NCBI RefSeq assembly: GCF_015773195.1
Contig: NZ_JADWYK010000005.1
Location: 124,001-188,000, forward strand
From: Hymenobacter guriensis
GTDB lineage: Bacteria; Bacteroidota; Bacteroidia; Cytophagales; Hymenobacteraceae
Reading direction: 5' to 3'
Length of the DNA: 64,000 nt
Shown: positions 51,722 to 58,720 of the stretch, piece after piece
Layout of the letters: the number at the start of each line of letters is the position of its first letter
Numbering within the stretch: position 1 is the first letter of the stretch
The notes under the pieces: model-generated
What the model was told of the DNA's origin: nothing
Database searches by the model: none
The model's input: only the letters and a program-made list of their open reading frames with translations
Position numbers and translations under genes: made by a program

Positions 51722-54595
51722 TCAAGCAGAATCGGCCAGGTGGCGGGCCCGAAACTCGGAAGGCGACACCTGGTAGCGGGCCTTGAAGCTGTTGGAGAAA
51801 TAGGAGTGCGAGGTATAGCCCACCTCATAGGCCACGGCCGTAATTGTGAGCTTGTCGTTGAGCAGCAGCTCGCGGGCTTTGCGCAGGCGCACCAGCTGGA
51901 TGTAGTCGGTTACGCTGGTGCCGAGCACGGCCTTCACCTTGCGGTAGAGCTGGGTGCGCGAGAAGCCCAGGGCCTGGGCCAGCTCTTCCACCGTGAGGTC
52001 GGTGCGCGTCAGGTCCGACTCTATCTGAGCCGTTAGAGCCTGCAGAAAAGCCTGGTCGGGGTTGGGGTCGGGGGCGGCGGCATCGGGTGTGGCTTGGGCG
52101 GCGGCCCCCAGCTGCCGACGCGTGTGTTCGTGCTGGCGGGCGCGGTTAGCCAGCAGGGTATGAATGCTTTCGAGCAGAAACGTGGGGTTGAAGGGCTTAG
52201 TCAGGTATACATCCGCCCCGGCCTGCACGCCCTCCACCTGCTGCTCGGGCGCGGTACGAGCGGTGAGCAGAATAACGGGCACGTGCGAGGTGCGCCAGTC
52301 GGCCCGCAGCTGGGCCACTACCTCCAGCCCGCTCAGGCCGGGCATCATCACGTCGCACACAATCAGGTCGGGAATGAGGTCCTTGGCCAGCTGCAGGCCG
52401 GTACTACCATCGGCGGCCGTCTGCACCCGGAAGTGGGGCTGCAGCTTGCGCGCTACAAACTCGTTCACGTCGGCATTGTCCTCAATCACCAGTACCAGCG
52501 GCTCCTGCCCGGCGGCAGTTTCGGCAGTCAGGTCTTCGATGGGCAAAGCCCGCGGCTCGTCCAGGGCCAGCGCCTCGGGCAGGGCGGCTGTGGTGCGCAA
52601 CTCCGCCGGCAGCTCGCACGGGAGCGTGACGATGAACGTGCTGCCCTGGCCCAGCTGGCTGCTGAACGTGAGGTTGCCCTGGTGCAGGCGCACCAGCCCC
52701 TGCGCCAGGGCCAACCCCATCCCCGAGCCTTTGGCCGTGGCCGGCTGCTCGCCCTGGTAAAACCACTCGAAAATGTGCGGGCTGTCCTGGGGGCGGATGC
52801 CGCGGCCGGTGTCGGCCACCTCTACCTGCAGGGCTTGGCCATCATCAGCGGGCCACACGCGCACCGTAATCTGCCCACCGGCAGGCGTATATTTCAGGGC
52901 GTTGGACAGCAGGTTGAAAAAGACTTTGTCCAGCACGTTGCGGTCAAGCCAGCCCGGCAGCTGCGGCACAGCGGGTTGAAACAGCAGCGCTACCTGCTGC
53001 ACCCGGGCTGCCGGCTCAAAGGTTTCCACCAGCTCCCGCACGAAGGCTACTAAGTCGTCTTCCCGCGCCTGCACGGCCATCTTACCCACTTCAATCTTGC
53101 GGAAGTCCAGCAGCTGGTTGACCAGCTGAAGCAGGCGCTGGGTGTTGCGGCGCACCAGGCCCAGGTCGTGGCGGTGGGAGGGCAGGAGCGCGGCGCCGTG
53201 GGGGCCGGTCAGCATTTCCTCTACCGGACCCATAATGAGGGTGAGCGGGGTACGCAGCTCGTGGGAGAAGTTGGTGAAAAAGCGCAGCTTGGCCTCGGTT
53301 TCTACCCGCGCCTGCTCGGCCAGCTCCGCAATCTGGTTGCGCTGAGCCCTGATTTCCTCGTTCTGGGTGCTGAGCTGGCGGTTGATGACGTCGTTGGCCT
53401 CATTCTGCCGCACCAGCTCCCGGTTGATGACGTCGTTGGCCTCGTTCTGCCGGGCCAGCTCCCGGTTGATGCGCCGGTTGCTGCGGGCGGCCCGCCAGGC
53501 ACTGGCCCCCAGTACCACGGCTGCCAGCAGCGTGGCCAGCAGCCCGTACAGTGCCGTGCGCTGATTGGTGTAGGTGGCCTGTAAGGTGCGCAGCAGCTGC
53601 TGTTGCTGCTCAATGCCGGCTTGCTGACTGGCCACTTTGGTGGCCTGCTGCTGCAAAGTCAGCACGTTCACTGAGTCGATAACGATGGTGCCCAGGATGT
53701 TTTCCCGCTCGTAGGCCTGGTGGTGCAGAATCTTCAGGGCCACGCGAATAGCTTCCTCCCCGCCGGGCGAATAAAACAGCGAAGCCGTAGCGCGGCCCTG
53801 CTGCACCATTTCCATGCCGTTGCCCGGCCCCGGCAGCCCATCCACCCCAATGATGCGAATATCTTTCCGGCCCAGCCGCCGGCACACCTCGTAGGCGCCC
53901 TGAGCCATCAGGTCGCTGTGTGCGAAAATCAGGTCGGTTTCGGGGTATGTCTGCAACAGTCTGGAGAGGGCCGGCTGCAGGGAAGTTGCCCCCCAGTCGC
54001 CTACCACTTCGCCCACTACGCGGATTTCCGGGTACGCCCGCAGGGCCTGCGCAAAGCCTCGGTGGCGCTCCGCCGAGACGGAAGAAGGGGAGCCCAAAAT
54101 TTCCACTATGCGGCCGCGCTGCTGCAACCGCAGCGCCGCGTAGCGGGCGGCGGCGGCGCCCACGCCGGCATTGTCGCCGCCCACGTAGGCCGCGTAGTGC
54201 GGGGAGGTGGTGTGGCGGTCCAGCAGAATCACGGGCACCCCGCGCCGGTAAGCTTCCTCAATGGCCGACGACAGGGCGTGTTCCTCATTAGGCGCGACTA
54301 CGAGCACATCGGCCCCGGCATCGAGCAAGTCATGTACCTGCTGCTGCTGCTGCCGGCTGTTGCCCTGGGCATCGCGTGTCAGAAACTGAATTTCGGGATG
54401 AAAGGAAACTTCCCGCTTCATGCCGGCCAGCATGGCCTCGCGCCAGTCGCCGGCACTCACGCTCTGCGAAAACCCGATGCGGTACGTTGGCGGCGGAGTG
54501 GGGGCACAGGCGGCCAATGAGCCCAGCAGGCTCACCAGCACCAGGAGTCGACGTAAGCAGCTAGGGTAAAGCAAGCGGAGAGTAGTTGATACCAA
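51722..54595 (-). CDS. Hybrid two-component system protein: periplasmic sugar-binding sensor, kinase, receiver, AraC output
   Basis: A 957-residue one-protein signalling system. Lipoprotein-like signal (LGSLAAC, Cys30). Residues 38-310 are a LacI/ribose-binding-type periplasmic sensor (IGFSQSVSAGDWREAMLAGM, VVAPNEEHALSSAIEEA, ILLDRHTTSP, DIRIIGVDGLPG). A membrane helix lies near 345-370. A coiled coil follows with two exact-length 14-residue repeats. HisKA holds NFSHELRTPL, then HATPase (VFFNLLSNALKYTPAGG, DTGRGIRP). The receiver has LIVCDVMMPGLSGLE, and the C-terminus is an AraC HTH (LTVEELAQALGFSRTQLYRK). It probably controls the downstream sugar locus. Confidence 0.95.
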   Translation of the reverse strand: MVSTTLRLLYPSCLRRLLVLVSLLGSLAACAPTPPPTYRIGFSQSVSAGDWREAMLAGMKREVSFHPEIQFLTRDAQGNSRQQQQQVHDLLDAGADVLVVAPNEEHALSSAIEEAYRRGVPVILLDRHTTSPHYAAYVGGDNAGVGAAAARYAALRLQQRGRIVEILGSPSSVSAERHRGFAQALRAYPEIRVVGEVVGDWGATSLQPALSRLLQTYPETDLIFAHSDLMAQGAYEVCRRLGRKDIRIIGVDGLPGPGNGMEMVQQGRATASLFYSPGGEEAIRVALKILHHQAYERENILGTIVIDSVNVLTLQQQATKVASQQAGIEQQQQLLRTLQATYTNQRTALYGLLATLLAAVVLGASAWRAARSNRRINRELARQNEANDVINRELVRQNEANDVINRQLSTQNEEIRAQRNQIAELAEQARVETEAKLRFFTNFSHELRTPLTLIMGPVEEMLTGPHGAALLPSHRHDLGLVRRNTQRLLQLVNQLLDFRKIEVGKMAVQAREDDLVAFVRELVETFEPAARVQQVALLFQPAVPQLPGWLDRNVLDKVFFNLLSNALKYTPAGGQITVRVWPADDGQALQVEVADTGRGIRPQDSPHIFEWFYQGEQPATAKGSGMGLALAQGLVRLHQGNLTFSSQLGQGSTFIVTLPCELPAELRTTAALPEALALDEPRALPIEDLTAETAAGQEPLVLVIEDNADVNEFVARKLQPHFRVQTAADGSTGLQLAKDLIPDLIVCDVMMPGLSGLEVVAQLRADWRTSHVPVILLTARTAPEQQVEGVQAGADVYLTKPFNPTFLLESIHTLLANRARQHEHTRRQLGAAAQATPDAAAPDPNPDQAFLQALTAQIESDLTRTDLTVEELAQALGFSRTQLYRKVKAVLGTSVTDYIQLVRLRKARELLLNDKLTITAVAYEVGYTSHSYFSNSFKARYQVSPSEFRARHLADSA
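53381..53464 (-). repeat. 42-bp tandem duplication inside the hybrid kinase gene
   Basis: Two 42-base units at 53381-53422 and 53423-53464 differ at only three or four bases and encode NRELARQNEANDVI and NRELVRQNEANDVI. A third, degenerate unit (NRQLSTQNEE) follows in the protein. Fourteen residues equal two heptads. Confidence 0.88.
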
Positions 54596-54900
54596 TAGCC
54601 GCGCGCTGATGGTGGGCTACCTCATCACCAAAGATAGGAAAAAGCCGAGGGGCTAGGTGAGAATGGCCTTGCCGCCGTGGATATGCGAAACACTCCGCTT
54701 GCGCTGCATTTCTAGCTATATAATGGATCGAAAGTTTGATTTCAATAAACTCGTTCAGTTAGCTAACTGGCTTGTAGGTGAATTTTGTAAACTCCAGTAA
54801 AAGGAGTCTTTGCGGTTATTTAGCATGCTACACGAAGGTTGCAAGGCCAGCGCGCGTAGCGTAGCAAAAAGAGCGTTAGTTAATCAGCTTGTTTTATTGG
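54596..54900. other. Intergenic stretch with no supported gene
   Basis: About 305 bases upstream of the hybrid kinase gene and downstream of a secreted-protein gene. It is AT-rich in the middle and probably holds the kinase gene promoter. No clear hairpin, repeat or frame is seen. Confidence 0.4.
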
Positions 54901-55620
54901 CTACTCGTTACGAGCCTCCTCGTACCATTCTCCATTAACGAAGTAATATGTGCTGTTGTGCAGGGCAATGACTGGCACTGGTTCCGTCGCCTTTAGCGGG
55001 ATGACCCATCCTGTTTGTGGGTCGTAGGCGGAAAAAAGGGGCGGAAGCTTTTTCGTTGTACTGCAAAAGACGCCGTGGTTGCGGTCAAAACTTAGCCACA
55101 CGTGCTTCGTGTCATTATGATTCATGCTTGGGCTCCGGGCGGACCGGGCTTCGTCGTGGACGGTGAGGTGAAGTTGGTACGTTTTGGCTGTGGTACCTAC
55201 CAGTTGGGTACGTGCTCGAAACAATTCGTATTCGTAGGGACTGCCAAGGATATAGAAAGCATTCCGCAGGTCGTATTCAAAGAAGGTGCGCGCCTTCATA
55301 GCTTGGCGGAGGTGGCCTTTGTCTATGCAGAGTAAGAGCGTATTCCTAATTCCCAGATTTGACCCACCCCGAACGGCGTAGGTGACTTGTAAAAATTCCT
55401 TGTTTATCACCTTCACTCGCCCCGGAGCCCAGTAATCGTAGGCAAACACCGTGTCCTGTCCACAAACTATGGCTAAAGATCGGGGGGAAGAATCACTCAA
55501 TTCTCGTATCTGCACCTGCAGAGGCGTACCATCCAAGGACTGTAACCTATAGGTTTGAGCGGTGGCGCCGGTGCAAAAGGCGCAGGCCGGGAGGAAGAGC
55601 AAAAGAGTGCGAAGTCGCAT
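54901..55620 (-). CDS. Secreted hypothetical protein
   Basis: A 239-residue protein with a signal peptide (MRLRTLLLFLPACAFCTGAT, cleaved after TAQ). The mature part has a beta-rich pattern (YRLQSLDGTPLQVQIREL, VKVINKEFLQVTYAVRGG, YEYELFRARTQLVG, PVIALHNSTYYFVNGEWYEE). I do not recognise a family. It is somewhat less GC-rich than the sugar locus. The start is clear from the signal. Confidence 0.75.
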   Translation of the reverse strand: MRLRTLLLFLPACAFCTGATAQTYRLQSLDGTPLQVQIRELSDSSPRSLAIVCGQDTVFAYDYWAPGRVKVINKEFLQVTYAVRGGSNLGIRNTLLLCIDKGHLRQAMKARTFFEYDLRNAFYILGSPYEYELFRARTQLVGTTAKTYQLHLTVHDEARSARSPSMNHNDTKHVWLSFDRNHGVFCSTTKKLPPLFSAYDPQTGWVIPLKATEPVPVIALHNSTYYFVNGEWYEEARNE

Positions 55621-55718
55621 GAAGTGTCATTTCCCGAAAGCTACATGCCCGCCAGCCTAACACAATGCGCTCAAGAAGATGATTGAAGTTTCATCAGACT
55701 TTATTGCCACCTGAAAAT

Positions 55719-55749
55719 GAAAAAACCCCTGCATCAATGGATGCAGGGG
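55719..55749 (-). terminator. Terminator of the tRNA-Asp gene
   Basis: CCCCTGCATC pairs with GATGCAGGGG around CATT on the minus strand, followed by a T-run at 55725-55719, seven bases downstream of the tRNA 3' end. Confidence 0.85.
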
Positions 55750-55756
55750 CCTTTTG

Positions 55757-55830
55757 CGGTCCGGACGGGACTCGAACCCGCGACCTCCGCCGTGACAGGG
55801 CGGCATTCTAACCGACTGAACTACCGAACC
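55757..55830 (-). tRNA. tRNA-Asp (GTC)
   Basis: A complete 74-nt cloverleaf on the minus strand: acceptor stem GGTTCGG/CCGGACC (one T-G pair), D arm TAGTTCAGTCGGTTAGAATG, anticodon stem-loop CCGCCCTGTCACGGCGG with anticodon GTC, and T arm CGCGGGTTCGAGTCCCG. The 3' CCA is not encoded. A terminator follows. Part of its 3' end is repeated at 56097-56112. Confidence 0.96.
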
Positions 55831-56067
55831 AAGGTAGACCGCACTGTGAAAAGCCAGCTGCTTTCCGGTGAAGTGGTACAAAGGTAAAGGTAGTTTTCGA
55901 TTTCCAAACATGGAAAACCGTCCTGGCTACGTAAAAAGCCCGATTTTTGGGCTAGCCTCTTGGATGTAAAGGAAATAGCCGCGCAATTATTTTTGTGGTA
56001 CGGCACGCAGCGACGATCGGGCGAATGCTGCGGTGGGGCAGGAGCCAGTTGGTAGACCGGAAAAGCA

Positions 56068-56099
56068 AAATGCCCTCCAGCTTGCGCTGAAGGGCATTT
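56068..56099 (-). terminator. Second tRNA-type terminator hairpin
   Basis: AAATGCCCT..CAGC pairs with GCTG.AGGGCATTT on the minus strand and is followed by GCTTTT. It sits at the same place relative to the tRNA 3'-end remnant as the terminator at 55719-55749 does to the intact tRNA. Confidence 0.6.
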
Positions 56100-56112
56100 G
56101 CGGTCCGGACGG
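56097..56112 (-). other. Displaced tRNA-Asp 3' end, probable attachment-site core
   Basis: TTTGCGGTCCGGACGG is identical to 55753-55768, which is the 3' end of the intact tRNA-Asp plus three flanking bases. The match then decays (CGGAACCTGAAC against CGGGACTCGAAC). No other part of a tRNA follows. It marks the left edge of the phage-like region that begins with the repressor gene at 56156. Confidence 0.65.
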
Positions 56113-56155
56113 AACCTGAACTTCTCCCCATAAAGCGAACAATATGCCTTGTAAA

Positions 56156-57076
56156 TCAGATGTTTATCCTTTGGTTGCTTGCAGTAGCCGAATTATTGGG
56201 GGCGTCATTGGGGGAGGTTTCCATCAGATATCTTCTAACCTCACCCCGGTCGTGCCCCAACAGCTCAATCACCTCCCACAACCGCTCGGAGGTAATGTCG
56301 GGTGTGGTAGGTATGTAGGTAGAAATATAGCCCAGCACCACCCACAGTTGCACAATGTCAGCGGCGGGCAGGTCGTACGGCTTTACCATTGGGTTATCTG
56401 ACAGCAAGTCCACCATACCGTTTCGGTTGGTGATGCGGCGCGGAATGCGCTTGAGCAGGATGTTTTCGTGCGTGACGACCACATAGATTTCGCCTGGCTG
56501 CAGCAGGTCCCAGCGGTCCACGTACTGGCTCACCACAATGTCACGGTGGTTGATAGTCGGTTCCATACTGTCCCCCGACACCTCAAAAGCACGGTAGGTG
56601 CCGTGCTCGAAACCGGGAATATGGTAAGGCCGCATCTGCTGCAGATATACTGCCTCATTGAAGGAGCGAGCATAGCCAGCCTGGGCACGAGCCGGTATCA
56701 TCAGGGTGTTTTCTTCCCCTTGGCGGTCTACCGTTACCGTCAGCACCTGACGGTCAGTTACCGCCCGGCTCAGGGTGTTCTTTTTCTCTGCTTTTTTTTC
56801 AGTGGACTCCCCGGTGTCAGTCACCCCACCCCGAAACATGGAGCCATTACCCAACAGCAACCAGTCTGGCGACACTTCCGGCCAGAGGCTTAAAAAATCT
56901 ACTATGGTAGGATAGCTAGGTTCGGCCCCTTGTAAGATTTTATACATCTTACTGGTAGTCCCATAGCCTAGCTTTTTTGTGGCGCTACTGGCATTTAAGC
57001 CATAATGGCTCAACAAATCCTGAATTCTATCTGCTATGCTGGCAGATGTGGAATGGCTTGCAGGTGTTTTGTCCAT
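56156..57076 (-). CDS. Phage CI/LexA-like repressor (XRE HTH plus S24 peptidase)
   Basis: A 306-residue repressor. Residues 13-65 are an HTH of the Bacteroidota phage type (ATKKLGYGTTSKMYKILQGA, FLSLWPEVSPDWLLLGNGSM). After a charged linker comes the self-cleavage region PARAQAGYA with Ala133-Gly134 as the likely cut. The S24 peptidase holds EVSGDSMEPTI with Ser170 and ILLKRI with Lys209. It is divergent from the early operon starting at 57179, with a palindromic operator between them, the layout of a lysogeny switch that opens on DNA damage. Confidence 0.93.
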   Translation of the reverse strand: MDKTPASHSTSASIADRIQDLLSHYGLNASSATKKLGYGTTSKMYKILQGAEPSYPTIVDFLSLWPEVSPDWLLLGNGSMFRGGVTDTGESTEKKAEKKNTLSRAVTDRQVLTVTVDRQGEENTLMIPARAQAGYARSFNEAVYLQQMRPYHIPGFEHGTYRAFEVSGDSMEPTINHRDIVVSQYVDRWDLLQPGEIYVVVTHENILLKRIPRRITNRNGMVDLLSDNPMVKPYDLPAADIVQLWVVLGYISTYIPTTPDITSERLWEVIELLGHDRGEVRRYLMETSPNDAPNNSATASNQRINI

Positions 57077-57091
57077 GATTTTTTAGCACCT

Positions 57092-57110
57092 GAGTGTAAT
57101 ATTTACACTC
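57092..57110. promoter_or_regulatory. Palindromic operator between repressor and early operon
   Basis: GAGTGTAATATTTACACTC: perfect 8-base arms around TAT. Related half-sites follow (AAGTGTATG at 57116 and TTATACACTA near 57155), suggesting two or three operators in the 102-base divergent region. Confidence 0.7.
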
Positions 57111-57178
57111 AAAGAAGTGTATGTTTGTGTGACAAGGTAGTCAAAAATTCTTACTTATACACTACAACACACAAAAAC

Positions 57179-57439
57179 ATGGAACAAAATACCAATTCGC
57201 CTACCGAGTTCCAGCAAATCCTGCAGCGACTCGGCACTGGCAACACCGTTGTACGCGACACTATCCAGCTGCTAGCGCAGCGCGGTGTCAAGGTTAGCCG
57301 CTCCGCTATGTACCAGGCCCTAGACGGCCGTAGCAACCGCAAAGAGCTGATTGAGGCCTTTTTAGAAACTGCTGAGGCCGAATTAGAACGCCGCCGGCAA
57401 GTTCGGGAACGAGCTGCCCGCCTAATCAATGAAGCCTGA
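57179..57439 (+). CDS. Small phage DNA-binding protein (Cro-like position)
   Basis: An 86-residue protein from ATG 57179 with a helix-turn-helix pattern (LLAQRGVKVSRSAMYQALDG) and a C-terminal charged helix (ETAEAELERRRQVRERAARL). It is the first gene of the rightward early operon, opposite the repressor, where Cro-type proteins sit. Its TGA overlaps the next ATG by one base, so the two are translationally coupled. Function as a second repressor is inferred from position. Confidence 0.75.
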   Translation: MEQNTNSPTEFQQILQRLGTGNTVVRDTIQLLAQRGVKVSRSAMYQALDGRSNRKELIEAFLETAEAELERRRQVRERAARLINEA

Positions 57440-57747
57440 TGCAAACCGTCGTCCTCATCCCCGAGCCCGAGTGGCGCCAGATTCTCGGCCGACTGGAAAA
57501 GCTGGAAAGCGCCGAGCAGACACGTATCAGAGTAGAAGCCGCCGAAGCCGATGAGGTGCTGGCCGTGCGCCAGGCTGCCGCTTTCCTGGGTATGAAGCCC
57601 GAAGGCATCCGCAAAGCCCGCCGTGCCGGCCGCCTCAAAGGCGTCCGCATCAACGAGAAGGAGTGGGGCTTCTACCGCTCTGAGCTGAAGCGCTACCAGT
57701 ACCGCTACACTCGTCGCCTGCCCACCAACGAACGGCAAGCAGCCTGA
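57439..57747 (+). CDS. Helix-turn-helix protein, excisionase-like, copy 1
   Basis: A 102-residue protein. The N-terminal half (MQTVVLIPEPEWRQILGRLE) is a short strand plus coiled coil. Residues 40-90 are a MerR/excisionase-type HTH (VLAVRQAAAFLGMKPEGIRK, ARRAGRLKGVRINEKEWGFY, RSELKRYQYRYTRR). A paralogue lies directly downstream. Such tandem HTH proteins are usual in early regions of Bacteroidota phages. It overlaps the upstream stop codon. Confidence 0.78.
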   Translation: MQTVVLIPEPEWRQILGRLEKLESAEQTRIRVEAAEADEVLAVRQAAAFLGMKPEGIRKARRAGRLKGVRINEKEWGFYRSELKRYQYRYTRRLPTNERQAA

Positions 57748-57800
57748 CGCTGAGCACTTCCGGCCCCCGCATCGGTTTTCTGGACATGGTTCAACCCTTA

Positions 57801-58121
57801 ATGTCCAACACCATGCAGCTAGTTGTGCTTGTTTCCGAAACCGAGTGGCGCACGCTCCAAACCGAAGTAACCCGGTTAGGCGAAGCCCTGGCAGAACTCC
57901 TTTCGCCCCCGGCACCACCCGACGATGTGCTGACCACGTCCCAGGCCGCCGCCTACATCGGGTTGTCTGCCGAGGCCCTGCGGCGGGCCCGGCGCTTAGG
58001 CCGCATCCAGGGAGTGCGCCTCAACGAGAAGGATTGGGGTTTCCGCCGCTCCGCCCTCGATGCCTACCCGCGCCGCTACTCCCGCCCCTCATCTGCTTCA
58101 TCCCCAACCTCTACTCCATGA
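57801..58121 (+). CDS. Helix-turn-helix protein, excisionase-like, copy 2
   Basis: A protein of about 106 residues from ATG 57801 (57786 and 57813 are other in-frame starts). It matches copy 1 over its whole length: MQLVVLVSETEWRTLQTEV against MQTVVLIPEPEWRQILGRLE, then VLTTSQAAAYIGLSAEALRR, ARRLGRIQGVRLNEKDWGFR. The pair therefore arose by duplication and has since diverged. Its TGA overlaps the ATG of the next gene. Confidence 0.78.
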   Translation: MSNTMQLVVLVSETEWRTLQTEVTRLGEALAELLSPPAPPDDVLTTSQAAAYIGLSAEALRRARRLGRIQGVRLNEKDWGFRRSALDAYPRRYSRPSSASSPTSTP

Positions 58122-58720
58122 CAACCCAGCTCCACGCCATCGTCGGCCCCGATGCTCCGGCCGCCCGCTCCATCATTCGCATCCAGAAAGCCCGCGTCAA
58201 AAATCAGCACCTCACCTGCGAATTCACCGAGCAGCGCGCCGACGACGCCCCGCCCCGTGCGTTCTGCCTCACGGCCCAGGAGCAGGTGCACCCCGACCTG
58301 CTGCACTGGCTGGCCCAGCTCGTCCCGCACCTCTGCCTGCTCTGCGAACAGCTGACCGAAACGCCCCACTATTGGCCCGACGACGAAACCGGCACCCTGC
58401 CGCCCCACTTCGAGGCCTTCACCCTTACCGGCTTCAGCATCGGCAACGGCGGCCGGGGCGTCACGCTCATCGGTCAACGCCAGCTTGCCGGCGGCAAGGT
58501 GCTCAACCTCACCAGCCCCTACGTTTCCTTCGACGACGAGCTGCCCACCTACGCCTACGCCGGTCTGCTGGAAACCGCCCTCGACGCGGCCACTACCGAA
58601 GTGGAAGCTGCCCTGCGCGGCAAATGCACCGACTACCGCCAGCTCGACCTGTTCGAACCCACGGCTGACGAGCCCGGTACCGCGCTGATTCCCCTGATTC
58701 CCGTGGTAGCCCATGCATGA
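58118..58720 (+). CDS. Phage hypothetical protein
   Basis: A 200-residue protein from ATG 58118, overlapping the previous stop. It has alternating strands (SIIRIQKARVKNQHLTCEFT), a Cys/Leu-rich helix (LVPHLCLLCEQLTETPHYW), and a glycine-rich beta region (AFTLTGFSIGNGGRGVTLIG). The ending (DYRQLDLFEPTADEPGTALI) resembles a clamp- or partner-binding peptide (QLDLF is like the bacterial beta-clamp motif QLxLF). That motif is suggestive of contact with the replication machinery; no family is recognised. Confidence 0.68.
   Translation: MTTQLHAIVGPDAPAARSIIRIQKARVKNQHLTCEFTEQRADDAPPRAFCLTAQEQVHPDLLHWLAQLVPHLCLLCEQLTETPHYWPDDETGTLPPHFEAFTLTGFSIGNGGRGVTLIGQRQLAGGKVLNLTSPYVSFDDELPTYAYAGLLETALDAATTEVEAALRGKCTDYRQLDLFEPTADEPGTALIPLIPVVAHA

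Noticed and set aside
55657..55911. An 84-codon minus-strand frame
   Set aside because: It runs through the tRNA-Asp gene and its terminator.
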